A DNA stretch of 61,666 nt, from positions 1 to 61,666 of the forward strand of contig JAUYPV010000133.1 in assembly GCA_030697555.1 (NCBI GenBank). The letters run 5' to 3'. The notes below the pieces were generated by a model. The model was not told the origin of the DNA and did not search any database. It saw only the letters and a list, made by a program, of their open reading frames with translations. The stretch is from Hyphomonadaceae bacterium. GTDB lineage: Bacteria > Pseudomonadota > Alphaproteobacteria > Caulobacterales > Hyphomonadaceae. Below are positions 18,574 to 26,663 of this stretch, in pieces; the first letter of the stretch is position 1, and every line of letters begins with the position of its first letter. The position numbers and the translations under genes were made by a program.

Positions 18574-19533
18574 CTATTGCGGCTTCTGTTCCGGCGCGAC
18601 TGGCATATCCTGCTGCGGCGTCGGGATCTTCGGCGTGATGAAATCCGCCGCCAGCTTTCCGAACGCTTCCGCGCCCGTGGTGAACACGCCGATGTGCGAG
18701 GTGTTAGGCAGGATGGCGAGCTGGTCCTCAGGCGTCGGATTGCCCATGTCGCCCGGCTTGCCGCCGCCCAGCAGGCGGAACATCTCGATCGCATGCTCGG
18801 GCGTCACCACGTCCTGATCGCCCACCACGATCAAGGTCGGCGACTTGATGCCCGCGATGTCCTTCGCCGGCCAGTCCTGTGGCGTCGTATCGAGCCTGGT
18901 CAGCTTGGCGACGAATTCCGGGAACTTGTCCGGCGTAGGCGACAGCTTCTTGTATTCCGTCTCCATCGGCGAGCCGGCGAACATTTCCGGCGTGATCGTC
19001 GGGAACATCGCGACGACCTCGGGATACATGCCCGCCGTTTTGTACGTACCCGACGCCGCGACCATCCGCTTCACTTTCTCCGGATGGCGCATCGCCAGCA
19101 TCAAGGCGGTCGATGCGCCCATCGAATAGCCGACCACGTCGGCCGACTGCACGCCCAGATGATCCATCAGCGCCGCGACATCGTCCGCCAGCGCTTCGTA
19201 GGTGATGGGCCGGTCGATGTCCGCCGTCCGCGCATGGCCCTGCGCCTCGGGCACGATCACCATGCGGTCTTTGGCAAGGATGTCCGTCACCGGCTTCATC
19301 GCCTCGGCAGACATGTAGGCGCCATGCAGCAGCACGACCGGATCGCCCTGACCCACCGTCTTGTAGTAGACGTGCAGGCCGTTGACGTCGGCATAGCCCG
19401 TCTTGACCACGGGTGCGGTCGATTCCGCCGTCGGATCCTGCGTCGATAGCAGCGCTTTTTCCTCGCCGCCGCAGCTCGTCGCCATGACCGCCGTAGCGAT
19501 CACCGCCATCAGAGTGAGACCAAGCTTCGCCAT
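18574..19533 (-). CDS. Alpha/beta-hydrolase lipoprotein
   Basis: 319 residues from ATG 19533. The signal peptide ends in a lipobox-like ATSC (C18 or so). The fold shows VVLLHGAYMSAEA (oxyanion hole), the nucleophile elbow VVGYSMGAS, and the late acid/His region LIVVGDQDVVTPEHA and NTSHIGV. Members of this group include haloperoxidase-like and lactone-cleaving enzymes; the substrate cannot be told. It is the last gene of the minus-strand set led by the VOC protein at 21266, with short gaps throughout. Confidence 0.88.
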   Translation of the reverse strand: MAKLGLTLMAVIATAVMATSCGGEEKALLSTQDPTAESTAPVVKTGYADVNGLHVYYKTVGQGDPVVLLHGAYMSAEAMKPVTDILAKDRMVIVPEAQGHARTADIDRPITYEALADDVAALMDHLGVQSADVVGYSMGASTALMLAMRHPEKVKRMVAASGTYKTAGMYPEVVAMFPTITPEMFAGSPMETEYKKLSPTPDKFPEFVAKLTRLDTTPQDWPAKDIAGIKSPTLIVVGDQDVVTPEHAIEMFRLLGGGKPGDMGNPTPEDQLAILPNTSHIGVFTTGAEAFGKLAADFITPKIPTPQQDMPVAPEQKPQ

Positions 19534-19568
19534 TTTTCTGCTCCTCGCCCTGTCGGGTCTGTCGGGGT

Positions 19569-20330
19569 TCATTTCTTGGGAGGTGAATTGATCGCCCAGG
19601 TGACGCCAAAGGGATCGATCAGCTGGCCGTACTTGTCGCCCCACGGCGCCACCGCGAATGGCATCTTCTCCTTGCAGCCCGCCTTGACCGCGCGATCCCA
19701 CCAGGCATCGCCGTCGGCGACGACCAGCTGCATCGTGTAGCTCGCCGAACGCTGCACCGGCGCGAGGCCGTACTCCGGAAAATTGTCCGACAGCATGAAG
19801 CCGCCGCCATTGATCTCGAGATGGCAGTGCATCAGCCGCTTGCCGTCCTCGCCAGGCATGCGCGAGATCTCGCGCGCGCCGAACGCTCGTCCGTAGAAAG
19901 CCGCAGCCTCGCTGGCGCCATCGAAGCTCAGATACGGCACGACGCCGGCCGGCATGGCGGGGTTCTTCGGCACCGGGTACATCTCGCTGACCTGGATCAT
20001 CTCCATGGTCCCGTCGCCCATGATGTCGAGCTTCTTGCGGCAGTCGGCGATCGCCTCTTCCTTGCTGGTGTATTCGGTCAGCGCATAGCCGCCGCCCGCC
20101 ATCCAGCCACCGCTATCGGCGCCCTCTTTTGGCGGATCCTCGACCGTCACGTTGCCGTCCTTCCGGATGATGCGAGCGGCCGAGGTCGCGCGTTTCCCGA
20201 TACCGCCGGTGGCCAGCATCCTGCCGCTTTCGATCGCCTCGCCGATGGCTTTGCGAACCTTGGCCATGTGCTCCGGGTCGGGCGGGCCCGACACCGGAGC
20301 GCCGGCGGTGGTGATCTGCAGGAAGCGCAT
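19569..20330 (-). CDS. Fusion of YCII (DGPF) domain and VOC/PhnB-like glyoxalase domain
   Basis: 253 residues from ATG 20330 (MRFLQITTAG). Residues 1-120 are a YCII/DGPF-type ferredoxin-like domain (EHMAKVRKAIGEAIESGRMLATGG... YALTEYTSKEEAIADCRK). Residues about 128-250 are a PhnB-like VOC domain (VVPYLSFDGASEAAAFYGRAFGA ... DKYGQLIDPFGVTWAI). The usual metal ligands are only partly conserved. YCII domains go with ECF42 sigma factors, and this gene lies in such a locus. Confidence 0.85.
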   Translation of the reverse strand: MRFLQITTAGAPVSGPPDPEHMAKVRKAIGEAIESGRMLATGGIGKRATSAARIIRKDGNVTVEDPPKEGADSGGWMAGGGYALTEYTSKEEAIADCRKKLDIMGDGTMEMIQVSEMYPVPKNPAMPAGVVPYLSFDGASEAAAFYGRAFGAREISRMPGEDGKRLMHCHLEINGGGFMLSDNFPEYGLAPVQRSASYTMQLVVADGDAWWDRAVKAGCKEKMPFAVAPWGDKYGQLIDPFGVTWAINSPPKK

Positions 20331-20356
20331 GGGTCTTCTCCGTCCTGTCGTCTCGC

Positions 20357-20824
20357 CTAGAGCGTCCTGGCGAGCTCTTCGAGTTGTTTGGCGCACTGGG
20401 TCCAGCCGGGGATGAAGCCCATCTGCTCATGTTGGGCTTTTGCTTCGGCTGTCCAGTGGCGGGCCTTGGCCGTGTACTTGGTCTTGCCCTGGCCTGCGTC
20501 CTCGAAACTCACTTCGCCGACGAAAAAGGCCGGGCCGTCCTTGGGAACCCAGTTGCCGACGAAGGCGTCGGTGAAGACCAGCTTCTTGTTCGGCACGACT
20601 TCCAGGTACTGGCCCGGGTTCAGGAATTCCTGGCCTTCGGGCGACTTCATCACGACCAGGCTGGCGCCGCCGGGGCGTACATCGGCTTCGGCGCGAGGCG
20701 TCGTCCACGGCTTAGGCGCGAACCACTCCTTCATAAGCTCCGGCTCGGTCCAGCCGCGATAGAGTTTTTCCTTCGGGGCGTCGAGGATGAGTTCGAGGAC
20801 GAGTTCATGGGTTGGCGCGGTCAT
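20357..20824 (-). CDS. SRPBCC/AHSA1-family protein
   Basis: 155 residues. ELVLELILDAPKEKLYRGWTEPELMKEWFAPKPWTT is the standard opening of AHSA1 (Activator of Hsp90 ATPase 1-like) START-fold proteins, with GQYLEVVPNKKLVFTDAF and EQMGFIPGWTQCAKQLEELA completing the domain. The fold makes a hydrophobic cavity; these bacterial stand-alone members have no settled function. Encoded between two VOC genes in the ECF42 locus, spaced by 26-34 bases, so it is co-transcribed. Confidence 0.92.
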   Translation of the reverse strand: MTAPTHELVLELILDAPKEKLYRGWTEPELMKEWFAPKPWTTPRAEADVRPGGASLVVMKSPEGQEFLNPGQYLEVVPNKKLVFTDAFVGNWVPKDGPAFFVGEVSFEDAGQGKTKYTAKARHWTAEAKAQHEQMGFIPGWTQCAKQLEELARTL

Positions 20825-20858
20825 GGTGTTTCTCCATCAGGTGCGTTGCGTTGTTTGC

Positions 20859-21266
20859 TTACTGCGGCTGCACGTGCGCGGGGTCCATGTAGAGGACTTC
20901 CCAGTGATGCCCGTCGAGGTCCTCGAACGAGCGCAGCTGCATGAAGCCGTAATCCTGCGGCGGGTTCACTTGCCGGCCGCCGGCCTTCAGCGCCGCATCG
21001 GCGATGCGGTTCACGTCGGCCTTGCTGTCCACGCTGAGCGCAACCAGCACCTGTGAGGTCTTGGACGTATCGGCGATCTTCTTCGAGGTGAACTGGTTGT
21101 ACTTCTGATGCGTCAGCAGCATGGCGTAGATATCGTCCGAGATGACCATGCTCGCCGCCGTTTCGTCGGTGAACTGTTTGTTGATCGTCCAGCCCAGCGC
21201 CACGAAGAAGGCCTTCGATTTCTCGAGGTCTTTCACCGGCAGGTTGACGAAGATCTTGGTCGACAT
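20859..21266 (-). CDS. VOC-family (glyoxalase/bleomycin-resistance-like) protein
   Basis: 135 residues from ATG 21266 (MSTKIFVNLPVKDLEKSKAFFVALGW). Typical of the YP_/PhnB-like stand-alone VOC proteins whose end reads GFMQLRSFEDLDGHHWEVLYMDPA. First gene after the promoter-like element at 21313-21346. A role in detoxifying or binding small molecules is inference from the fold. Confidence 0.93.
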   Translation of the reverse strand: MSTKIFVNLPVKDLEKSKAFFVALGWTINKQFTDETAASMVISDDIYAMLLTHQKYNQFTSKKIADTSKTSQVLVALSVDSKADVNRIADAALKAGGRQVNPPQDYGFMQLRSFEDLDGHHWEVLYMDPAHVQPQ

Positions 21267-21312
21267 GGTTTTTCTCCACTTCTTGTCATGGGGCGTTTGC
21301 CCTGCTTGTGAT

Positions 21313-21346
21313 CCTAGGACGGAGGGGGCGGCCAGGTTCCGACATC
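21313..21346 (-). promoter_or_regulatory. Candidate ECF42-type promoter of the VOC-AHSA1-YCII/VOC-hydrolase operon
   Basis: On the minus strand the 34-base element begins GATGTCGGA and ends CCGTCCTAGG. The same element with the same spacing (GATGTAGGA...CCGTCCTAGG) lies before the YCII-sigma pair at 23173-23206; 23 of 34 positions match, including all ten of the right-hand block. The CGTC in the -10 block is typical of ECF-dependent promoters, and the TGTCG in the -35 block agrees with what I recall of ECF42 targets. Confidence 0.7.
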
Positions 21347-21502
21347 GTGCGGGAATTTTTTCGCGGCGCGACTGCAGGCCGATGCTGGCGTCCCGGATCA
21401 CTCACAGCCTGCCAAATCGCGATCTGGCAGCAATGACGTAGTTCCCTCTTTTCTTGCCATTGAGGGTAGCCGGTCGACGACAGGGGATCGGAGCCGCCCG
21501 CC

Positions 21503-22759
21503 TCAGCTTCTCGCCTTCTTGCTCTCGGCGATGAGCCGGTCGATGTGCATGCGGATATGGGCTGCTTCCGCTGCGGTGTTGGCGAGCGAGATCGCCCGGT
21601 CGAACGCCTCGCGCGCTTCCTTCTGGCGGCCGAGCTGCAGCAGCAATCCGCCCCGCGCGCCGTGGAAATGGAAATAGCCTGAGAGCTTGTCGCCAAGCGG
21701 CTCGATCATGTCGAGCGCCGCCTGCGGGCCCTTCGTTTTCGAGACCGCCACCGCCCTGTTGAGCGTGATCACCGGCGACGGAGTAAGTCTCTCAAGCGTC
21801 GCATAGAGCGCATCGATCCCGTTCCAGTCCGTGTCCTCGAATTTCGGCGCGCGCGCATGCAGGGCTGCGATCGCCGCCTGCACCAGATAGGGCCCGGTGC
21901 GCTGGTGGCGCACGGCCTTCTCGATGATGACGAGGCCTTCCTGGATCAGGTTGGCGCGCCACAGGCTCCGGTCCTGGTCTTCGAGCAGGACGATGGCGCC
22001 TTGGCTGTCGAAGCGAGCCTCGGCGCGCGAATGCTGGATAAGCATAAGCGCCAGCAGCCCCATCACCTCCGGCTCGGCGCTGAACATGCGCAGCAGAAGC
22101 CGCCCGAGGCGGATGGCCTCATCCGCCAGCCCGCCCCTCGCCTCGTCCTTCGGCCCCGCCGAATAGCCCTCGTTGAACACGAGATAGATCATCGCCATCA
22201 CGGCGGCCAACCGCTCCGAGCGCTCCACGGCGCCCGGCGTCTCGAACGGCACGCCCGCTTCGGCGACCTTTGCCTTGGCGCGCGTGATACGCTGCTCCAT
22301 CGCGGCCTCGCCGACCAGGAAAGCCCGCGCGATCTGCTTCACCGTGAGGCCCGACACGATGCGCAGCGCCAGCGCGATCTGCTGCGTCGGCGGCAGGTCC
22401 GGATGGCAGCAGATGAAGAGAAGCCGCAGTACGTCATCGCGGTACTGGCTTTCGTCCAGCCGCTCCGCCATCGGCGTCTCGGCGTCCTCGACGTCGGAGA
22501 CCTTCTCCTCGTCCGGCATCGCGACCTGTTTCGAACGCTTGCGCACCGAATCCAGAGCCGCGTTGCGCCCCACCATGATCAGCCACGCCGTCGGATCGCG
22601 CGGCGGTCCGTTCACCGTCCAGTTCTTCAGCGCCCGCAGGCACGCGTCCTGGAAGGCTTCCTCCGCCGCATCGAGATCACGGAAATACCGCAGCAGCGCC
22701 GCGACCACCTGGGGACGCGCGGAGACAAGCGCCGCATCGATCCAGGCAAGATCCGTCAC
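21503..22759 (-). CDS. ECF42-group RNA polymerase sigma factor with C-terminal TPR-like domain
   Basis: 418 residues, GTG start overlapping the YCII stop (GTGA). Sigma region 2 is near residues 12-76 (YFRDLDAAEEAFQDACLRALKNW, PTAWLIMVGRNAALDSVR), and region 4 near 120-175 (LPPTQQIALALRIVSGLTVKQIARAFLVGEAAMEQRI). The long C-terminal part (VFNEGYSA, then LNRAVAVSK and paired helices) is the DUF6596/TPR extension of the ECF42 group. In that group there is usually no anti-sigma factor, and a YCII/DGPF protein is encoded beside the sigma gene, as here. Confidence 0.93.
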   Translation of the reverse strand: MTDLAWIDAALVSARPQVVAALLRYFRDLDAAEEAFQDACLRALKNWTVNGPPRDPTAWLIMVGRNAALDSVRKRSKQVAMPDEEKVSDVEDAETPMAERLDESQYRDDVLRLLFICCHPDLPPTQQIALALRIVSGLTVKQIARAFLVGEAAMEQRITRAKAKVAEAGVPFETPGAVERSERLAAVMAMIYLVFNEGYSAGPKDEARGGLADEAIRLGRLLLRMFSAEPEVMGLLALMLIQHSRAEARFDSQGAIVLLEDQDRSLWRANLIQEGLVIIEKAVRHQRTGPYLVQAAIAALHARAPKFEDTDWNGIDALYATLERLTPSPVITLNRAVAVSKTKGPQAALDMIEPLGDKLSGYFHFHGARGGLLLQLGRQKEAREAFDRAISLANTAAEAAHIRMHIDRLIAESKKARS

Positions 22760-23154
22760 TTCGCGTACTGCCTTTCGGCCTCATAGGCGCCGTCGATCGG
22801 CGCGCCGGGGTTATACATGTGGATGGGGCGCAGCTCGTAGGCGCCGCCCGGATTTGCCTTCGCTAGGTCGCGCGCGAATTCGAGACCTTCCTCAAGGCTC
22901 ACCACGTCGATGATGTAAAAGCCCAGCAGCGCCTCTTTCGTTTCGGCGTAGGGACCGTCGATCACCATGTCCTTCTGCTTGTGCAGCGTCGTCGCCGCCG
23001 ACGTCGGCAGCAGCCGGATGGAAGGCTTCAGCTTGCCGGACTTCTCCCACTTGTCGTGGGCCTTGGAGAGGGCCGCCATGACGGCGTCATCCTGCTCCTT
23101 CGACCAGCCGCAGACCATTTCCTCGTTGTTGTAGCAAAGCACGGCGTACATCAT
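22756..23154 (-). CDS. YCII-family (DGPF) protein, ECF42 partner
   Basis: 132 residues. MMYAVLCYNNEEMVCGWSKEQDDAVMAAL opens a YCII domain; DMVIDGPYAETKEALLGFYIIDV contains the DGPFAE-type motif (here DGPYAE), and GGAYELRPIHMYNPG ends the domain. These proteins are encoded beside ECF42 sigma factors and are thought to feed the signal to them, but the mechanism is not settled. The gene overlaps the sigma gene and starts about 19 bases after the promoter-like element. Confidence 0.92.
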   Translation of the reverse strand: MMYAVLCYNNEEMVCGWSKEQDDAVMAALSKAHDKWEKSGKLKPSIRLLPTSAATTLHKQKDMVIDGPYAETKEALLGFYIIDVVSLEEGLEFARDLAKANPGGAYELRPIHMYNPGAPIDGAYEAERQYAK

Positions 23155-23172
23155 GGGCGCACCTCTCCTGGG

Positions 23173-23206
23173 CCTAGGACGGCCGAGGATAGCCCGGTCC
23201 TACATC
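23173..23206 (-). promoter_or_regulatory. Candidate ECF42-type promoter of the YCII-sigma operon
   Basis: On the minus strand: GATGTAGGA, 15 bases, CCGTCCTAGG. Identical in block spacing to the element at 21313-21346. It would start transcription a dozen bases before the YCII ATG at 23154 and would make the sigma factor autoregulated. Confidence 0.7.
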
Positions 23207-23261
23207 GGCCTGCAAAAAAGCGCGCAAAACCGGGAAAAGCGGCGGCTATTGCCAAGCCGCT

Positions 23262-25409
23262 TCAGAATGTCCCGGAGGCCCGGATGGAAAATACCTGCGT
23301 ACCCTCCGGTCCGCCCTTCTGTTTGCGCTCCTCCGTGCGCAGGACAAGGCCGGTCGAGCGTGGCGGGGCAGCCGGGTTCAGTAGGCTGCCCTGATAGAAT
23401 GCCCGCTCCCGAAACTCCTCCGGATGGAAGATATTCCCGGCCGAGAACCGCAAGGTTATTCCCTTGATCTGGGTCGTCTCCAGAAACAGGTCGATGCGGT
23501 CGCCTGGCCGGTCGTAGACGATCTCTTCCGCCCGCTTGAACTCCAGCCTGTCCGAGAGCCGCTGTGCACTTGCGCCCCACGCCGCCTTCCAGGACGGCAG
23601 CTCCTGCCGGAAGGAAAGGTTGTAGCTCCACTCGTTCTCGTTGGCGAAGCGCCGCTTCTCTCCCGTCGAAGGATCGGTCACCTCAGTCTCCTGCCACATC
23701 CCGGAGAACCGGATCTCCGCGTTGGGGATCAGCGGCGAGAGCGGAGCTGCGCCCCTCACCTCGACACCCGTACGCTTGCCGGGCCCGATATTGCCGAAAG
23801 CATCGTCTGTCCCGATCACGGTCAGGTCCTGCACGTCCTCCACGTCGTCATGGAAGACTGCGAGCGTGATCGCGCCCCGCTTGCCGAAGCGTCGCTCCCA
23901 CTCGCCCCGCAGCTTCCAGGCCTTCTCCGGCTCGAGGTCCGGATTTCCCCGTGTGGAAAATGCATCGACCACGTTGATCGCCGAGGCGAACTGCGCGAAG
24001 TCGAGCTGCGAGACGTCGCGAATGATGCTGGCGCGAAGCTGGTCAGTCGCGCCTGCCTGCCACGTCGCGATCATGCGCGGCTTCGGATAGCTGAACTCGC
24101 GCTCCTTGGGTGCATCGCCTGTCTGCGTAATGCGCGATGCCTCATAGATGAAGCCCGTTTCGAGCGTGAGCTGTGACGAGATTTTCCAGACATCCGTGAT
24201 GAAGGGTTCGGCCCGCTCTTCCTCGACCTTGGCGTTGGCGACCGCAATGAACTGCGGAACCGGCCCCGTGCCGTTGTTGTTGGACACGTCAAGCGTCGTA
24301 TCGCGAAAATTGAATGCGCCTTCGAGGCCAACGTCTATCGTGTGAGCGGCGCTCGGCCGCCAGGTCAGGAACCCGCGCGCCACGCGCTCGCCGCCTTGCG
24401 TCGTGCGATTGATCGTCTGCACGTTGGCCAACCCGCCCGGCCCTGCGCCCGTCGGCGTGAAGATCCTGAACACATCGTCCTGGTCGACGCCGGTCTCGGT
24501 GAGCAGCCCGATCACCTTCATCGACAGCGCCGGCGAGAAGCGATGCTCCCAGTCGCCGCCGACCTCGGCCGTATAGTTGTCATTGTAGTCCGACTTGCCG
24601 AACGTACCCTGCACGAAGGTCCCGGCAGGCGTCCGCGAGACGGAGCCGATGTTCTGGGTGTTCCATGTCGGCGCTACCTGCGCATTGAAGCTCACGGTGT
24701 CGCGCGCGGTCGGCCGCCATTTCAGCACGCCCGATCCCAGCAGGCCGATATTGTTTGGCTGCCCGAACACTTCGCGATAGCTCGTCAGCGCGCCTGAGGA
24801 ATTGCGCACCGCTTCGAAGCTCTCCACCCGCCCGCGCAGGTTCGGCGTCTGCAGGTCGACCGTCAGCTCGGCATTGTCTCCAAGCGCGAACGTCTTGGTG
24901 AGCTGGAACTGCCATCCGATGCGCTCGGAATACTGGATGTCCCGCAGGTCCGCGACCCAGGTCGTCGGCGACCCGCCAGCCTGCTTGGCCTGCTTCAGCA
25001 CGACGTTCACGAGTTGCGTCTGCCCGCGCACGTCCACATTGGACGCACTACCCGAGATCAGCTCGACCTTGATGACCGAATCCGCCGGGATGCGCTTGAG
25101 CTGTTCCGAAATCAGCACCTTCGACGACGGCCGCTCGCCATTGACCAGTACATTGCCCGCCGTCGCGCCGAAGCCGCGCAACACTTCGCCATCGTCGATG
25201 TCGAAGCCCGGCACGCGGTTCACGATGTCAGCCGCCGTCACCGGATTGTACTGGCGGAAGTAAGCCGCCTCGAAGGTCTGCACGCCTTCCGCCGGTGCCG
25301 GCGTCTGGGTCTGCGCCACCTGCTCCGGCGCGCCCTGCTGCGCGAATCCCACCGGAGCAAGCCCTGCGGCAAGGGCGGCGAGCCCGATCGCCCTCTTGAC
25401 GCTGTCCAT
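23262..25409 (-). CDS. TonB-dependent receptor-like outer-membrane protein
   Basis: 715 residues. A signal peptide (KRAIGLAALAAGLAPVGFAQQ) is followed by a plug domain (PVTAADIVNRVPGFDIDDGEVLRGFG, VLVNGERPS, IPADSVIKVELISG). The rest is beta-barrel, ending in the outer-membrane signature Phe (ASGTF). No obvious N-terminal TonB box of the DTVVV type was recognised. These proteins import large or scarce nutrients using TonB. Divergent from an HxlR regulator gene across a gap with nested palindromes. Substrate unknown. Confidence 0.9.
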   Translation of the reverse strand: MDSVKRAIGLAALAAGLAPVGFAQQGAPEQVAQTQTPAPAEGVQTFEAAYFRQYNPVTAADIVNRVPGFDIDDGEVLRGFGATAGNVLVNGERPSSKVLISEQLKRIPADSVIKVELISGSASNVDVRGQTQLVNVVLKQAKQAGGSPTTWVADLRDIQYSERIGWQFQLTKTFALGDNAELTVDLQTPNLRGRVESFEAVRNSSGALTSYREVFGQPNNIGLLGSGVLKWRPTARDTVSFNAQVAPTWNTQNIGSVSRTPAGTFVQGTFGKSDYNDNYTAEVGGDWEHRFSPALSMKVIGLLTETGVDQDDVFRIFTPTGAGPGGLANVQTINRTTQGGERVARGFLTWRPSAAHTIDVGLEGAFNFRDTTLDVSNNNGTGPVPQFIAVANAKVEEERAEPFITDVWKISSQLTLETGFIYEASRITQTGDAPKEREFSYPKPRMIATWQAGATDQLRASIIRDVSQLDFAQFASAINVVDAFSTRGNPDLEPEKAWKLRGEWERRFGKRGAITLAVFHDDVEDVQDLTVIGTDDAFGNIGPGKRTGVEVRGAAPLSPLIPNAEIRFSGMWQETEVTDPSTGEKRRFANENEWSYNLSFRQELPSWKAAWGASAQRLSDRLEFKRAEEIVYDRPGDRIDLFLETTQIKGITLRFSAGNIFHPEEFRERAFYQGSLLNPAAPPRSTGLVLRTEERKQKGGPEGTQVFSIRASGTF

Positions 25410-25428
25410 TGCCGTCCTCCCCGACGTC

Positions 25429-25454
25429 CAGTAAGTTCATATACTGAACTCAGT
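25429..25454. promoter_or_regulatory. Nested palindromes between TonB receptor and HxlR genes
   Basis: Three overlapping perfect inverted repeats: CAGTA(25429-25433)/TACTG(25442-25446), AGTTCA(25434-25439)-TATAC-TGAACT(25445-25450), and ACTGA(25443-25447)-AC-TCAGT(25450-25454). They lie 20-45 bases before the receptor gene start and 70-100 before the HxlR start. A binding site for the neighbouring HxlR regulator is the likeliest reading. Confidence 0.5.
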
Positions 25455-25526
25455 CATGTGCACGGGTCCGCCGCCGCTGGCAATTGCCGCGAAGACACAC
25501 GGGTTCACACGAATTGGAGAGCGCCC

Positions 25527-25988
25527 ATGCGCTGGAGCGAGATCGACGCCATTCCCTGCCCGGTGGCCCAAGCCATGGCGGTCATCGGCGACGCGTGGAC
25601 CACGCTGATCCTGCGCGACGCGATACGCGGGGCGACTAAGTTCGACGAATTCCAGGCGTCTACGCGCGCCTCGCGCGCCATCCTGTCCGATCGCCTGTCA
25701 CATCTGGTCGAGCACGGCGTATTCGAGCGCGTGCAGTACGAAGCGCATCCGCCGCGCTACGAATACAGGCTGACGGCGCGCGGCGATGCGTTGAGACCGG
25801 TGCTGACGGTGATGGCCGACTGGGCCGAGACGCACCTGCCCCACAAGGTCCACAACTGGGGACGCCGCCACAAGGATTGCGGCCACCGCTTCCGTCCTGT
25901 CGTCTCCTGTTCGGAGTGCGGCGAGCCGATCAAGCGCGGTTCGATCACCTATGACACGCCGCCCGTCCTCAAGCGCGAGCGTGCGTAA
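25527..25988 (+). CDS. HxlR-family transcriptional regulator with C-terminal cysteine-rich extension
   Basis: 153 residues from ATG 25527. The winged-helix core (CPVAQAMAVIGDAWTTLILRDAIRGATKFDEFQ... RAILSDRLSHLVEHGVFER... PPRYEYRLTARG) is followed by a short extension, HKDCGHRFRPVVSCSECGEPI, with three cysteines in a C-x10-C-x2-C arrangement plus histidines that could bind a metal. Such an end is found in a subgroup of HxlR proteins. Divergent from the TonB receptor gene, its probable target. GGAGAG precedes the start. Confidence 0.92.
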   Translation: MRWSEIDAIPCPVAQAMAVIGDAWTTLILRDAIRGATKFDEFQASTRASRAILSDRLSHLVEHGVFERVQYEAHPPRYEYRLTARGDALRPVLTVMADWAETHLPHKVHNWGRRHKDCGHRFRPVVSCSECGEPIKRGSITYDTPPVLKRERA

Positions 25989-25993
25989 CTGGT

Positions 25994-26102
25994 CGAGGGG
26001 CGGGCCGCGGGAGGACGGAACACCGAAGCTGCTCTAGCGCAGTCCCTATCCGGACGGGGAACCGGGACTTAGCAGATCCGATGAGATGCAGCCCGCCCCT
26101 CG
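25994..26102. repeat. 109-base element with 12-bp perfect inverted-repeat ends and internal hairpins (possible structured RNA)
   Basis: CGAGGGGCGGGC (25994-26005) is exactly complementary to GCCCGCCCCTCG (26091-26102). Inside, CTGCT (26029-26033) pairs with AGCAG (26071-26075), and within that AGTCCC (26041-26046) pairs with GGGACT (26064-26069), so a long nested stem can form. It starts 6 bases after the HxlR stop. It does not contain the conserved SRP RNA loop, RNase P or tmRNA sequences that I can recognise. It may be a structured RNA, a 3' UTR structure, or a small mobile-element relic. Confidence 0.45.
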
Positions 26103-26162
26103 TTTGAATCGTGGAACACGATCAAAACCACTTAAAGATGCGAGACGGATTCACGGCTGACC

Positions 26163-26661
26163 TCAATGCTTGTCGTCCGATGTCAGCGGATCCAGCTCGC
26201 GCGCCCGGGAGCGGTCCAAGTCTCCGCTGTCTGCGATTCCGCTGTCCGGTTCGAAGTCGAGGCCGACTTCGATGTCCTGATATTTCACTCTCAGCGTTTT
26301 CGCGAAGTCAGCGAGAAATCTCAGTGCCTTTTTTCTTTTGCCTTTGCTGCCTCGCCTCGACGAGTCGCAACAGCAGCGCGCTGAGCGCTGGCGCAGGCGC
26401 AGGCAGGCCCAGAAGCGATCGCTCTTCGGGCGCCTCGATCGCAACCCACGCAATCCCCTCGCTTCCGCGTCGGTTCGGATTCGGCGAAGCAGCACGGTCG
26501 TGCCGACGCCCTGCACACCGCAAAGAAGAAAGCTTCTCGCCGCTCGTCCCCCGCGAATTCTGTCCAGCGCAATGGCACCCACTCAATGAGCCCATCCCGC
26601 CCGGCTAGTTCGGGCAAGGGCGTGCCGACGCAGGCGCGTACGGGTTGCGGCGAAAATCCAT
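26163..26661 (-). pseudogene. Decayed AAA-type ATP-binding protein gene (truncated, several frameshifts)
   Basis: On the minus strand, pieces of one known type of AAA ATP-binding protein appear in order but in different frames: MDFRRNPYAPASA from ATG 26661; GTPLPELAGRDGLIE in a second frame; RSFLLCGVQGVGTTVLLRRIRTDAEARG in a third (Walker A with Thr in place of Lys); then EGIAWVAIEAPEERSLLGLPAPA; then LRFLADFAKTLRVKYQDIEVGLDFEPDSGIADSGDLD back in the third frame. At least three or four frameshifts are needed, and the C-terminal ATPase part is missing. It cannot make a working protein. The intact family has about 380-400 residues. Confidence 0.8.
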
Positions 26662-26663
26662 TT

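Noticed and set aside
26096-26112. T-arm-like sequence (CCTCG-TTTGAAT-CGTGG), possible tRNA
   Set aside because: One of five stem pairs fails and no matching acceptor stem or anticodon arm exists upstream.
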